The translations under genes and the position numbers were made by a program. Source: Mrakia gelida (Eukaryota > Basidiomycota > Tremellomycetes > Cystofilobasidiales > Mrakiaceae). Taken from it: a stretch of 64,000 bases of DNA. Location of the stretch: assembly GCA_024345305.1 (NCBI GenBank), contig BRON01000002.1:1984001-2048000 (forward strand), read 5' to 3'. Positions 34,701 through 45,000 of the stretch are shown piece by piece; positions within the stretch are counted from its first letter, which is position 1, and each line of letters begins with the position of its first letter. The notes under the pieces are model-generated. The model ran no database searches and was not told the DNA's origin. It was given only the letters and a program-made list of their open reading frames with translations.

Positions 34701-36487
34701 CTCTCGTCCTCGGGTGCAAGCAGGCAGTCCTCGTTGGAGATCACCAGGTCTGTCTTCCCTCTCGTCCTCCTTGCCGACTCGAGCTTCGGCTGAGACTTCT
34801 CGTCCTTTCCTTCTACAGCAACTCGGTCCCGTCATCATGAACAAGAAGGCAGCTCGAGCCGGTCTCTCTCAATCCCTCTTCGAGCGACTCATCATCCTCG
34901 GAAACCGACCCATTCGACTCCAGGTCCAGTACCGAATGCATCCCTGCCTCTCCGAGTTCCCCTCCAACATGTTCTACGAAGGAACGCTCCAGAACGGAGT
35001 CACCGCTCCTGAGAGGTTGAGGAAGAACGTCGACTTCCCCTGGCCCGTCGCGGATACGCCGATGATGTTCTACCAGAACCTTGGAACGGAGGAGATCTCG
35101 TCGAGTGGAACGTCGTTCTTGAACAGGTTCGTTCTTTTCGTCTTGCTTTCGTCGACGAGCTTGAACTGACCTCGTCGCGACTGTTCTCCTTTCAGAACCG
35201 AAGCCTCGAACGTCGAGAAGATCGTCACCAAGTTCTTCAAGTCCGGAGTCCTTCCCAACCAGATCGGAGTCATCACCCCTTACGAAGGTCAACGGTCCTA
35301 CGTCGTCAACTACATGCAGTTCAACGGATCGCTCAAGAAGGAACTCTACAAGGAGGTCGAGGTCGCGTCCGTCGATGCCTTCCAGGGGAGGGAGAAGGAC
35401 TACATCATCCTCAGTTGTGTCAGGAGTAACGAGCACCAAGGAATCGGATTCCTCAGCGATCCCAGGAGGTTGAACGTCGCTCTGACGAGAGCGAAGTACG
35501 GAGTCGTCATTTTGGGAAACCCCAAGGTCCTTAGCAAGGTTCGTCTTCGCGTCTCTCGTTCCTTCAACTCTGCGCGTTCGACGACGAGCTTCGTCGCTGA
35601 CTCGAGCTCTTTTCCTTCGGCGTTCCCAGCACCCTCTCTGGCACTTCCTCCTCTCCCACTTCAAGGAGCGAGCCTGCCTCGTCGAGGGACCTCTCAGCAA
35701 CCTTCAGCCCAGCATGATTCAGTTCAGCAAGCCGAGGAAGACGCTCGACAAGGTTCGTTTCTTTCTTCCTCTCTAGCGCCCTTCATCTCGAGCTGACACT
35801 TTCTTCTTCGCTCATTCAGGCCATGGATCAGTTCAGGAAGTTCGATGCTCACACTGGAGAGCTCATCAACCCCGACAACCGTCCTGGAGCCGCTGGTGAG
35901 TCGATCCCTTCGCCTTCGTCTCGCGCTTCTTGCGTCCCTCCTTTGTCCTCGAGCGGATCCTGACCATCTCTCCTCTATTTTTCATCTTTTCAGGCAACCG
36001 AAGCGCCACTCCCACTCGATTCGACTCCTCCTTCTACCGAACCCACGACCCTCTCGCCTACATCCCCTCGGACACTCAGTCGGTCAAGTCCCAAGCCACC
36101 TACTCCACCTCCTCGGGCATCCCTCTCTTCTCCTCCCACTCGACCTCAGGTCCCTTTTCGCAGTCGACCGGAGGAAGGAAAGGCAACCAATCCTACTCGT
36201 CGTACGCGTCGTCCATAATCTCCCAAGACGTCAACGGAGGAGGAGACGCCAGCTCGGTCGCCGATTCAGCCAGCGTCGTCACAGGAGGAGGAATCAGCGG
36301 AGTCACTCCCTCGGAGAGGTCGTCCATCGCCTTCTCGCAGTCGGACAGGTTGAGGAGGAGGTTGTCGATTGGGTCGCTCGCACCGAGCGATCTCGGAAGC
36401 ACCTACAAGTCGGAAATGGGAGACGACGACGGGAGGAGTCAGTACTCGACGGTCCAGAGCCAAGGAGGAGGCTATACCGAGTTCTAA
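31731..36487 (+). CDS. UPF1: Upf1, SF1 RNA helicase of nonsense-mediated mRNA decay
   Basis: ATP-dependent 5'-3' RNA helicase at the core of NMD. The start [12 protein letters not shown] is at 31731. After a His/Asn-rich stretch ([17 protein letters not shown]), the Cys/His zinc domain begins [18 protein letters not shown], then [26 protein letters not shown] and [20 protein letters not shown]. Helicase motifs are all present: Q motif [13 protein letters not shown], Walker A GPPGTGKT, Ia [92 protein letters not shown]. The C-terminal region keeps several Ser-Gln and Thr-Gln sites, as in the phosphorylated SQ tail of animal Upf1, and ends SQGGGYTEF with TAA at 36485-36487. About 13 introns; one exon is only 11 nt (33914-33924) encoding part of MPKR. 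Confidence 0.97.
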
Positions 36488-37223
36488 ACACATCGGAACC
36501 ATCGCTCGGCCTATTCCAACGGTCGTCGTTTCTCTCGGTCGTCCTCCTCGTCGTTCGACCCGCTCACCTCCCAAACCCCCCCGCTTTCCAGCACTTCCCT
36601 CCCTCCTACTCTTCCCCTCCCTCTCGCCCGACTCTCTTCCCCGCCTACCTCCCTTCCTCGACCCCGTCAATCTCACCCGGCTCGCTCTCAGGTCGTCCTC
36701 GCACGACTCTCGTCGAAACAGAACCCCGGTTGGACCCTCCCTCGACCTCTCCTCGCCCGTCCGGCTCGTCCTTCAGGATTCGTGCGAACGCCTCTTATAG
36801 GTTTCCGAAGGGAGCGGTTAGGATGGTTCTTGATTTGATGAGCTCGAATCGTATCTACTTGGGCAAACGGAGGCGTCGAGCTGAAAGAACAAAAGCAAAA
36901 GCGCGACGCGTCTCCCCCAACTTTCGACCCCGATATCTACGAAACCAGTTGGCTGAATGATCTGACCTTTGGCGTGCACGTCTCAAACATCTAGACCTAC
37001 CACCTTAAACTGTCATCGACTCAGTTTCCACAATTTTCATAAGGCGTCATTCTCGCTCCTCCGAATGACTGAGGCCTCGCCCTCATCGTCTTCTTCCCCT
37101 CCTTCCTTCCTTCCAACTCCAACTCTCTCAGCTCTCTAGAACTCTCAAGCACCGCTTCCCTTCCTCTAACCTCTCAAGGTCGCTTCTTCAAATTTCCTCT
37201 CGAGAAACCCGTCGTCCATCGTC
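36488..37223. other. Intergenic: UPF1 3' flank and promoter of the O-acyltransferase gene
   Basis: Open readings cross the UPF1 stop into the first 470 bp but are Arg/Ser/Pro-rich shadows without motifs. From about 37085 to 37215 the DNA is pyrimidine-rich with CTCTCTAG/CTCAAG elements, consistent with a 5' leader of the next gene. Confidence 0.5.
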
Positions 37224-39485
37224 ATGAAAGCCGTCCGCTCTCTCCGAGCTCCTCAGCTCGCCTCGACCTCCTCCTCTCCCTTTCGACCTCACCACTTCCC
37301 CGTCCAACCCATCGCTTCCTCCTCCAAACCCACAGCTTCCTCTCAACCTTCACCTTCACCCATCCCCCCTCGAGCGTTCAACCCTTCCTTCCCTTGTGTC
37401 GATGCGCACGAAGCTCGAACGAGCAAGCTGGAGCAGTTGGCGAGGGAGAAGGGAAGCTTGAAGGCTCGGGAGCCTCTGCCGACCAGTTTTCCTTTCAGGG
37501 AGGAGAGGGAGGATCCCAAGGGAGAAGAACCTAGCTACGCTGTGAGTTCACAGTCTCCTCTCTCTACAGATCTGCTTCTCGTCGATTTCCGTTCGAGAAA
37601 TTTGACCGCTGACCGATCATCTCACCTCGCTCTCTCCTCCTCCTTCCTCCACCTTCTTCCCTCCCTCCGACGACTCTCCCAAAAGCAACCCTCCCCTTCA
37701 ACCTACCAAGTGTACCACCACGACGGTCCCCTCCCTCTCACCTACTCCGCCTCGCTCCCTTCCTTCCAAGTCGCCTACGAGACCTGGGGGACGCTCAACG
37801 AAACCAAATCCAACACCATCCTCCTTCACACTGGTCTTTCAGCCTCCTCCCACGCTGCTTCGACCCCCGCCAACCCTGCTCCTGGGTGGTGGGAGAAGTT
37901 CATCGGACCTGGGAAGGCGCTGGATACGGACAAGTTCTTCATCGTTTGCTGTAACGCGCTTGGGGGGTGCTATGGAACGACGGGACCGGCGGACGTGATT
38001 CCTGAGGGGACGGAGGGAGCAGGAGAGAGGTGGGGGACGAGGTTCCCTGTGGTTTCGATCTTTGATATGGTGAGTCCACATTCTTGTTTTGGGATGCTCG
38101 CATGTTCGTCTCGCTGAGAGTCGAGGACGAAGCTGCTCATCCCGTTGAAGGAACCAAGAGCTGACCTTTGCTTCGACCTCCCTCCCTCACTCAGGTCCGC
38201 TCCCAATTCCTTCTCATGGACCATCTCGGAGTCAACAAGCTGTACGCTTCTGTTGGGGCTAGCATGGGAGGCATGCAGTCCATTGCTGCTGGTCACATGT
38301 ACCCTGATCGAGTGAGTCGAATCGACATCTTCATTCTTCGCGACGCGTTGCTCGAGCTGACCTTTCGTTCGCTTCGTTTTCGATCCTCAGGTCGGCAAGG
38401 TCGTCTCGATCTCCGGATCAGCTCGGTCTGGACTGACTGGGGTCGCTCTGAGATACGCGCAGCGAAGTGGTGAGTTTCTTACAAGCTTTTCGACGCGCTC
38501 ATCCGAGCTCCTGAAACTGACGCTCGTCTCTCTCGACCCTCAGTTCTGATGGCCGACCCCAACTGGAACCGAGGCTTCTATTACGACGGCATGCCTCCTC
38601 ACACGGGAATGAAACTCGCTCGTCGTACGTCTACCCTCTTTCCTCGTCCCGCTTGTCGAGTCGCGACTTACCTTGCTTTCCTCCTTCGCCTCCGACTGCA
38701 GAAATCGCCACGATCACTTACCGGTCTGGTCCAGAGTGGGAGCAGCGATTCGGACGCCGAATGCGATCCCAAGAGCCCACGAAGGACGGATCTAACCCTC
38801 TTCGAGTTCCGGCTCTCTGCCCCGATTTCCTCATCGAGACCTACCTCGACCATCAGGTTCGTCTACCGCTTTTCCTCGCACCTCCTTCGCTTCCACCGAC
38901 CAGAGCTGACTCTCCTATCTTCATTTCCCTCCCAGGGAGAGCAATGGTGCCTCAAGTATGACGCGAACTCCTTCATCTACGTCTCGAAAGCCATGGACCT
39001 CTTCGACATGTCCTCCTCCGCCCTCGTCGACATCGCCCAACGTCGCCACCAGCTTGACGCCTTCTCCACTCCCACCTCCGACTCTCTCGACCCTCTCCTC
39101 CCTCCTTCCACTCCTCCAACTCCTCCAAAAGGCCACCTCCTCACCAGCCACGCGCCGTACCTCGACGACCTCGCGCAGGGACTAAGCAACCTCAAGAACA
39201 TCCCCACCTTGGTTCTCGGAGTTCAAAGCGATATTTTGTTCCCTGTGGAGCAGCAGAGGGATCTGGCCGAGGCGCTGAGGAGGGCTGGGAATGAGAAGGT
39301 TGGGTACTATGAGCTGGGTGGGGTTTGGGGGTGAGTCGACGTCTTCGTTCTTTCTCTTTTGATCTCTTGAAGCTTGACGCTGACTTTATCTCTGTCCTTA
39401 CTCTCCTCTCAGACACGACACCTTCCTGATCGACACCGTCAACGTCGGTGGAGCTCTTCGAGGGTTCCTTAACGATCAGGAGTGA
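37224..39485 (+). CDS. cysA: MetX-family serine O-acyltransferase (CysA/Cys2-like; homoserine possible)
   Basis: An alpha/beta-hydrolase that acylates an amino-acid hydroxyl for cysteine or methionine synthesis. The N-terminus [20 protein letters not shown] is Arg/Ser-rich without acids, a probable mitochondrial presequence, followed by [20 protein letters not shown], typical of the fungal CysA/Cys2 group. The fold core includes [40 protein letters not shown], and [11 protein letters not shown]. The nucleophile Ser is in [12 protein letters not shown]. The catalytic Asp is probably in [11 protein letters not shown] and the His is in [33 protein letters not shown] and [19 protein letters not shown], as I recall the families, mark the serine acyltransferase branch rather than classic Met2. 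TGA lies at 39483-39485. Seven or so introns. Substrate choice (serine or homoserine, acetyl- or succinyl-CoA) is inference. Confidence 0.88.
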
Positions 39486-39833
39486 ACGACCAGGTCCTAG
39501 CTTTCGCGTCTTGATCTCTGCTTCTCTTTATGTTTCTCCGTCTCCATTTTTTCTTGGTCGCCCTTTTTCTGCCTCTGTACGATCTATCACGACCTTCTTT
39601 CTCACTCTTGAACCGTGCTCGATGAAATCAAGACGAGTCTGCTCCGTCTCTCCCAAATCGACCGAAGCTCAAATTTCGACTCGAGCTCGCCTTTCCCTTC
39701 CTTCCCTCCCTTCCCTGCAACGCCAACAACCTCACACCCTCTGGACACTCTCAAACACCCTCTCCTCTATCCCCAACCGCTCCTACCACCTCTATCCCAA
39801 CCTCCAACCCGAAAAACCTTCACTTCCTCAGCC

Positions 39834-40693
39834 ATGGCCCCCACCAAAGCTCGTCTCATCGGATCCCTCCTCTTCTGCCCAACCTGCTCGACACTCCTCG
39901 ACCTTCCTGGAGACGCGGATGTCATCGTTTGCGAGCAATGCGGACATGAGGAGCCTGCTGAGTGTGAGTATCGCTCTCTCTCTCTCCGTCTCCGCGTTTG
40001 GTTCAGCAGAAGAGAGCTGGAGGGCGAAAGAGCTGAAAGAAGGGAGAGAAGGAGAAACGAAACCGAGAAAGCTGACCTTGCGCTCGCCTTCCCTCCTTCC
40101 TTCAGCATACGAGAACCTGGACGTCCAGACTCATTCCAACCCCGCTGCTTTCCCTTCTGCGCTGAGAGCCAAGAGGGCTTTGGTGGTGAAGGCTGAGGAT
40201 GCTGAGTTTGAGAATGCCAACCCCGTTGTGAGCTCTCTCTTCCCTTCCCTCCCTCTCGTGCTCTTCCCTTCCTTCCGTCGCATGAGCTGAACCTCGCACC
40301 CCTTTCTCGCCTCGCTTCGATCGTTTACAGATCCAAGAGGAGTGTCAGAAGTGCCACAAGGTATGTACTGTCCTCCTGAGCGAGCGTTATTCGAGAGAAC
40401 GGAAAGCTTGAAGCTCACTCTTTCTCGCTCGTTCGTTTCGTTCGCTCTCCAGATCGGACTGAGTTACAAGGACCTGCAGCTGAGGAGTGTAGATGAAGGA
40501 AGTACTACTTTCTACACTGTGAGTGGCTCCGCCCCCTTTCTCCTCTCGAAACCAATATCAATGAGCGAAAACGAGCGACGGCTCGTTCCGCGTCGAGCTC
40601 GACTTCCCTCTTGCCTCCTCCAACGACTGACCCGCTTCTTCTCGCTTCACCCAGTGCATACACTGCAACGACAAGACTCGTCTCAACAACTAG
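39834..40693 (+). CDS. RPA12: RNA polymerase I subunit Rpa12
   Basis: Small zinc-ribbon subunit of RNA polymerase I that supports transcript cleavage and termination. The spliced product is 128 residues, close to yeast (125). The N-terminal ribbon reads LIGSLLFCPTCSTLLDLPG with VIVCEQCGHEEPA (two CxxC pairs). The linker is SYENLDVQTHSNPAAFPSAL. The C-terminal TFIIS-like ribbon is ECQKCHK, then LQLRSVDEGSTTFYTCIHCN, with the acidic Asp-Glu pair that inserts into the polymerase active site, and it ends DKTRLNN with TAG at 40691-40693. The first exon is 39834-39963 and the split Ser codon resumes at 40106. Five exons in all; both zinc ribbons are themselves spliced. The start ATG is preceded by CAGCC, a reasonable context. 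Confidence 0.95.
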
Positions 40694-41300
40694 AGCCTTC
40701 TTCGTCATCCTTCTTCTCCCTCGTCGGGTCGTCCTAGCTCTCGTCGTCGCGCGACTCCTGCTTCGAGTTCGACTTTCGCTTCAACCCGCTCGCTTCTGTT
40801 TTTTACGTTCACGAATCACGAACCCACCCACCATCTTATACACCTATACATCTTTCTCCTGTGTGCCCCTCGCGTTCTGAACCGAAAGTAAGTCAGTCGA
40901 AGGCAGGAACGCGAGCGAGCTCGCCAGCTTCGATTCCTCCTTCGCTCGTCCCGAGCTCCAGGTCTGAGAGAGGTCGTGACTATCATTCATACTTCGTTCC
41001 GTTCCTGGCTTCCTCCCATCTATCTCTTCGCCGCTGCTGCTCCCTTCTCCCCTACGGGCTCTGTGATGGTCAGAAGAGGGTTCTCGATCCGGGCTGATTC
41101 GATCAAGGTCGTCAGGCCTTTTTTGTTGACTCCTTTCTGTGAACGTCAAACGACAAAGACTGGGTCAGTGAAGGTCTTGGCTCCTTCTCAAGCCTGAGTA
41201 AGAAGGAAAGAGAAAAGGAAGGAGAGAAAGAGCGAGGTTGCCGAAAGATGACGAGTCGTCGTCGAGTCGAGCTCATCGTTTCTTCCTCCCTTCTCCCTGT
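40694..41300. other. Convergent 3' region of RPA12 and MDM35
   Basis: No recognised gene. It carries the RPA12 3' flank (CT-rich, with ATACACCTATACATC near 40840) and the MDM35 3' flank. A possible additional MDM35 3' exon (acceptor CTTACTCAG at about 41195-41203 on the minus strand) is discussed in the findings. Confidence 0.5.
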
Positions 41301-41748
41301 TCAGGCCGAGGCAGAACTCACCCATACACACTCCTTATACTCCCTCCACGACTCCCCACAAAGCCTCTCGTACTCCTCTGCCTTCTCCTTTGCTCGAATA
41401 GCCGGGTCAGCTTTCGTTGGTGCTGTCGAGGGCGAGATGGTGAGCTTGGAGGAGGTTGAAGGAGGAGGAAGGGGGGAGGAGTCGCCCGTGAGAGGTTCCA
41501 GGTAACCTTCCACCCAGCGGATGAAGCAGGCATCGTAGCGGTGTTTCAGAGGATTGCAGGCAGGGTCGACTGTAGCGAAAAAGAGAAAAGCGCGAAGAGG
41601 TTAGCGGAGGAGGGGGGGAGGGCTGAGAGGGAGGGGGAAGGAGAGGACGAACTTGAGCTAGCGAAGGAGAGTTGGGAGGAGGAACAGGAAACAGGGTCAG
41701 CTTCTTGCGACAGTTCTACAGGGTCGAGGAGGGGGCTACTCACTCCAT
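41301..41748 (-). CDS. MDM35: Mdm35/TRIAP1-type twin CX9C mitochondrial intermembrane-space protein
   Basis: Mdm35/TRIAP1 partners Ups/PRELI proteins to move phosphatidic acid and other lipids across the mitochondrial intermembrane space. The model has three coding exons: 41744-41748 (ATGGA), a 5-nt microexon 41653-41657 (CTCAA), and 41301-41569. Joined, they give MDSIDPACNPLKHRYDACFI, then RWVEGYL, in good register with family members. Both CX9C motifs are exact: Cys8-Cys18 (CNPLKHRYDAC) and Cys74-Cys84 (CGESWREYKEC). The linker between the two helices is about 25-30 residues longer than in known members and Ser/Pro-rich. The last residues VWVSSASA read into a GTGAGT-like site, so the true C-terminus could be spliced to a further exon. 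Import by the Mia40 disulfide relay is expected from the motif. Divergent with the RhoGEF over 329 bp. Confidence 0.85.
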
Positions 41749-42077
41749 GATGAGGTTGATGAGATGTAGATGTGTAGATTTTAGATGGAAGTGGGTTGAG
41801 GACGATCGAAAGTCCGAGGGAGGGAGGTGCTTGACTTTCGCCTCGCTCTTCTTCCTTTCCCCTCCCCCCCCCCCCCTTCAAAAGGAGACCTTTCTTATCT
41901 TCTCCCTTCCCTTTCCCTTTCTCCATCGATACCCAGAGCATACAGCAGGCCACCCTTCACCTCTCCATCTCCCCTTTCATCGCTTCCCTCTCGCTCTTCC
42001 TCGCTCTCTTGTGACGCGCCCTTTGAAGGAGCTACCCCTCTCGACGTTCGACCTCCTCCTCCTCCTCCCCTCCCAGC
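41749..42077. promoter_or_regulatory. Divergent promoter gap MDM35/RhoGEF with a 13-C run
   Basis: 329 bp between divergent starts. The plus strand is strongly pyrimidine-rich from about 41840 to 42075, with an uninterrupted run of 13 C at 41864-41876. No coding signal beyond the 5' leaders is seen. Confidence 0.55.
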
Positions 42078-45000
42078 ATGCGGGCCTTCTTCGCTCGTCT
42101 AGGAGGTCCTACTCCATCGGCTGCTTCCAAGGAGAAGTCAGAGAAGGATAAGGAGAACATCAACAAGGGTTTACCGTCTATACCTCCTCCTCTCCTTCCT
42201 CATCTATCGAGCAAACCATCCAACGCGGACGTCAACATCCAAACTCCTCCTTCCCCTCCTCCTCAACAACCTCCCTCGTCTACAACAACCAACAACAACA
42301 ACTCCAAACCTTCCACAACCACCCCCACCTCCTCCTCTTCCAAAACATCCTCGAAATCGAACGGGAAACCTTCTACGATCGTTAGGAAAGGAGCGGAGAG
42401 TACTCCTCCTCCTGCGAAGGCTCCTCTCTCGTCCTTGAACGGTCGTCCATCAGCGAAGGACACCCTCAAAGGAAGAGCTCCTTGGGGTGCAGGTTCAGGA
42501 GCAGGAACGACCACCAATGTCGTCGAGAAGAAGGTCGCTTTCATCTCTCCTCCTCCGACTCCCAACGGACTCGATTCTCTCATCACCCCAGACTCCTCCT
42601 CCTCGTCTGCCTTCGCATCCTCCTCCAACCCAAACCAACCTCCACTCAAACTCTCAAACCCTCCAGCCTCAAAATCTCTCTCCCAACCTCCCAAATCATC
42701 CATCGCTTCATCGTCCAAAACTTCCTCAGGCCCTCGAGCCCCGTCTTCGTCGTCGACAGGAGGAGGAGGAGGAGGGACAGCCAACCTCCCGAAACCGTCC
42801 TTGGTCTCCGACAGATCAGCTTCTAACCCTTCTCGAGGAAGCTCAAGACCTTCAGATCAACTGCCCAACGGACCGAATGGTACTCGTCAAGCTACCAGAT
42901 CGTCTTCCTCTCCCAATACCGTCACCACCTTCTCTCCCTCGACGGCCAACAACGCAAGCTCAACCATCAACGGGCGTCTCAAGAAGGGTTCCGCCGTCAC
43001 CCTCCCAGGAACCTCCTCCTCCTCTGCTTCAACAGGACCAGGAGCGGGAGTTCGATCTCAGTCGTCGGCTGGAGGGATGAGGAAAGGGTCGCTCGCTCCT
43101 ACGCTACCGGAGGAGTTGAGATCGTCCAGTCCGTACTCGACGCACTCCCTCGGGGGAACTCAGAGTCGCTCAGGGACGAATATGAGCTTGGGAAACGGGA
43201 GTTTCATTGGGCCTCAGGGGAGCTGGAGTGAGTGGGCGGATGAGGATCTGTTGATGAATCTGGGACCGAGGGAGAGGACGAGGCAGGAGGTGCTGTGGGA
43301 GATTGTGTCGAGTGAGGAGAGGTGCGTGCTTGATTTCCTTCCTTTCGTCTTTCGTCTTCTTTTCTCGACGCGAGGGAAGTTATCCAGCTGTAGCTGCTGG
43401 CTCGTGCGTTTGCTGTTTGGTCGTACTGACCTCGTCATGCTCTCACAGATACGTCAACGACCTCGTTCAACTCGTCGACACCTTCATCAACGCGCTCCTT
43501 CCTCCTCGTCAACCCGTCGGCTCTCCAACCCTCGGAGACTGGTCACCCTCCCTCTCAGCTCTCGACGACCATCATCACCACCATCCTCTCACCACTATCA
43601 CCTCCCCGGTCAACTGGGGAGCCTCCTCCTCCCTCTCACCACCTCCCTCATCCTCGTCGCGTCCCCATCCCGCTCGATCCGCCTCGGCAGCAGGAAACAC
43701 CGTCGACCACCTCCCCATCGCAGCTCGTTTCCTCAGCAGCATCGGCTCCAAGGAAGCAGCCACAGCTCAAGCAGCCTACAGCAACGGTCAGCGACAAGCC
43801 AGCGGAGGGAGTGGGTCGTCCGAAGGATCGTCCGCGAACGCCAACCAGTTCGGAGCTCTCTCCTCGAACCCGATGGACAGCAGTCTGAAACAGTCCCCTT
43901 ACGGCCAACTCCATCGACCCAACGGACTCTTCGGCCCTACGCTCCCCTTCCCAGCTCCTACTCAGGCTCGCTCTCATCAATCCTTACCTCCTCCGCCTCG
44001 ACACTCCCCAGGAAGCAGCACCACCTCCTCCCCTCCCACCGCCCACCACAACTTCTTCGGATCGTCGACGTCTCCGAACATGACCAGCGGAGGGAGATCG
44101 AGTTCAGCTCAGTCGTCTAGGAATACGAATACGAACCGACTCGTCAAGTCGCCTGGTGGAGGATCGTCGTCGGGAGATCGAGATCAGGAGTTGATGGGCT
44201 TGCCGGAGGATCTCAGAGAGGTGCTGGAGGTGTTGAGAGATGGGATTCTGGGTGGACATCTGGCGCTGAGTAAGGCGCTGAAGAAGAGGTACGAGGAGCA
44301 GTATCCGCTCGTGAGGAGTTTGGCGGACGTTTTCACTCAGCATGTGAGTTTGAGCGTCTTGCCTTCCTTTTTGAACAAGAAGCCCTGCGTTTAGTATCGA
44401 ACAGTCAGCTGACGAAGGGTATTCTTGCGTTCTCTTCAACAGTCCTATGTCTTGCGAGAGTACAACGTGTGAGTCGCTTTGCGGTCTTTCTTCGATATGA
44501 GACGAGACGCGTCGACCAGAGCTGAACCTCTCTCCCCAACTTCGTCGCTCGCTCAGATACGTCCTTCATCTCTCCAACGCTCTCGGAATCGTCGACTCCG
44601 CTCTCACGTCTGGATCAGGGAAGAAGGCTAGGAAGGCTGAGGAGGGAACGGAGGTCGCGAGGCTGAGAGGAGTCTTCCAGGTACGTTCGTCTCGCCTCCT
44701 CTTGCTTTCGCTCGACTCCGACTGATCTTCCTCCTTTTCTCATTCAGGAACTCGACGAGCTCGCTGCTGACAAGGGAGAGAGTGGACTGGCGATTTCGCT
44801 TTCGAAGCCGTTCCAGAGGTTCGTTCACCTCCCCTTCGTCTCGCTGCGGTCTTTCTCGGCTGACTGATCCGCTTTGGTTCGCGTCTCCCAGACTTCTCAA
44901 GTACCCTCTGCTTCTGCAGAACCTTCTCTACGTGAGTTTCAACTCATCACTTCACTCGAATCCGAAGACGCACAGCTGACTCATCCTCTCCTTCTCTTTT

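Noticed and set aside
35845..36960. A 371-codon plus-strand reading across the UPF1 3' end
   Set aside because: It overlaps the last UPF1 exon in another frame, is Arg/Ser/Leu-rich and has no motif; it is a shadow of GC-rich coding DNA plus 3' flank.
42078..44120. Unspliced 680-codon reading at the start of the RhoGEF
   Set aside because: It reads through an obvious GTGCGT...CTGAC...CAG intron at 43320-43448 and loses the DH frame; the spliced version restores SSEERYVNDL.
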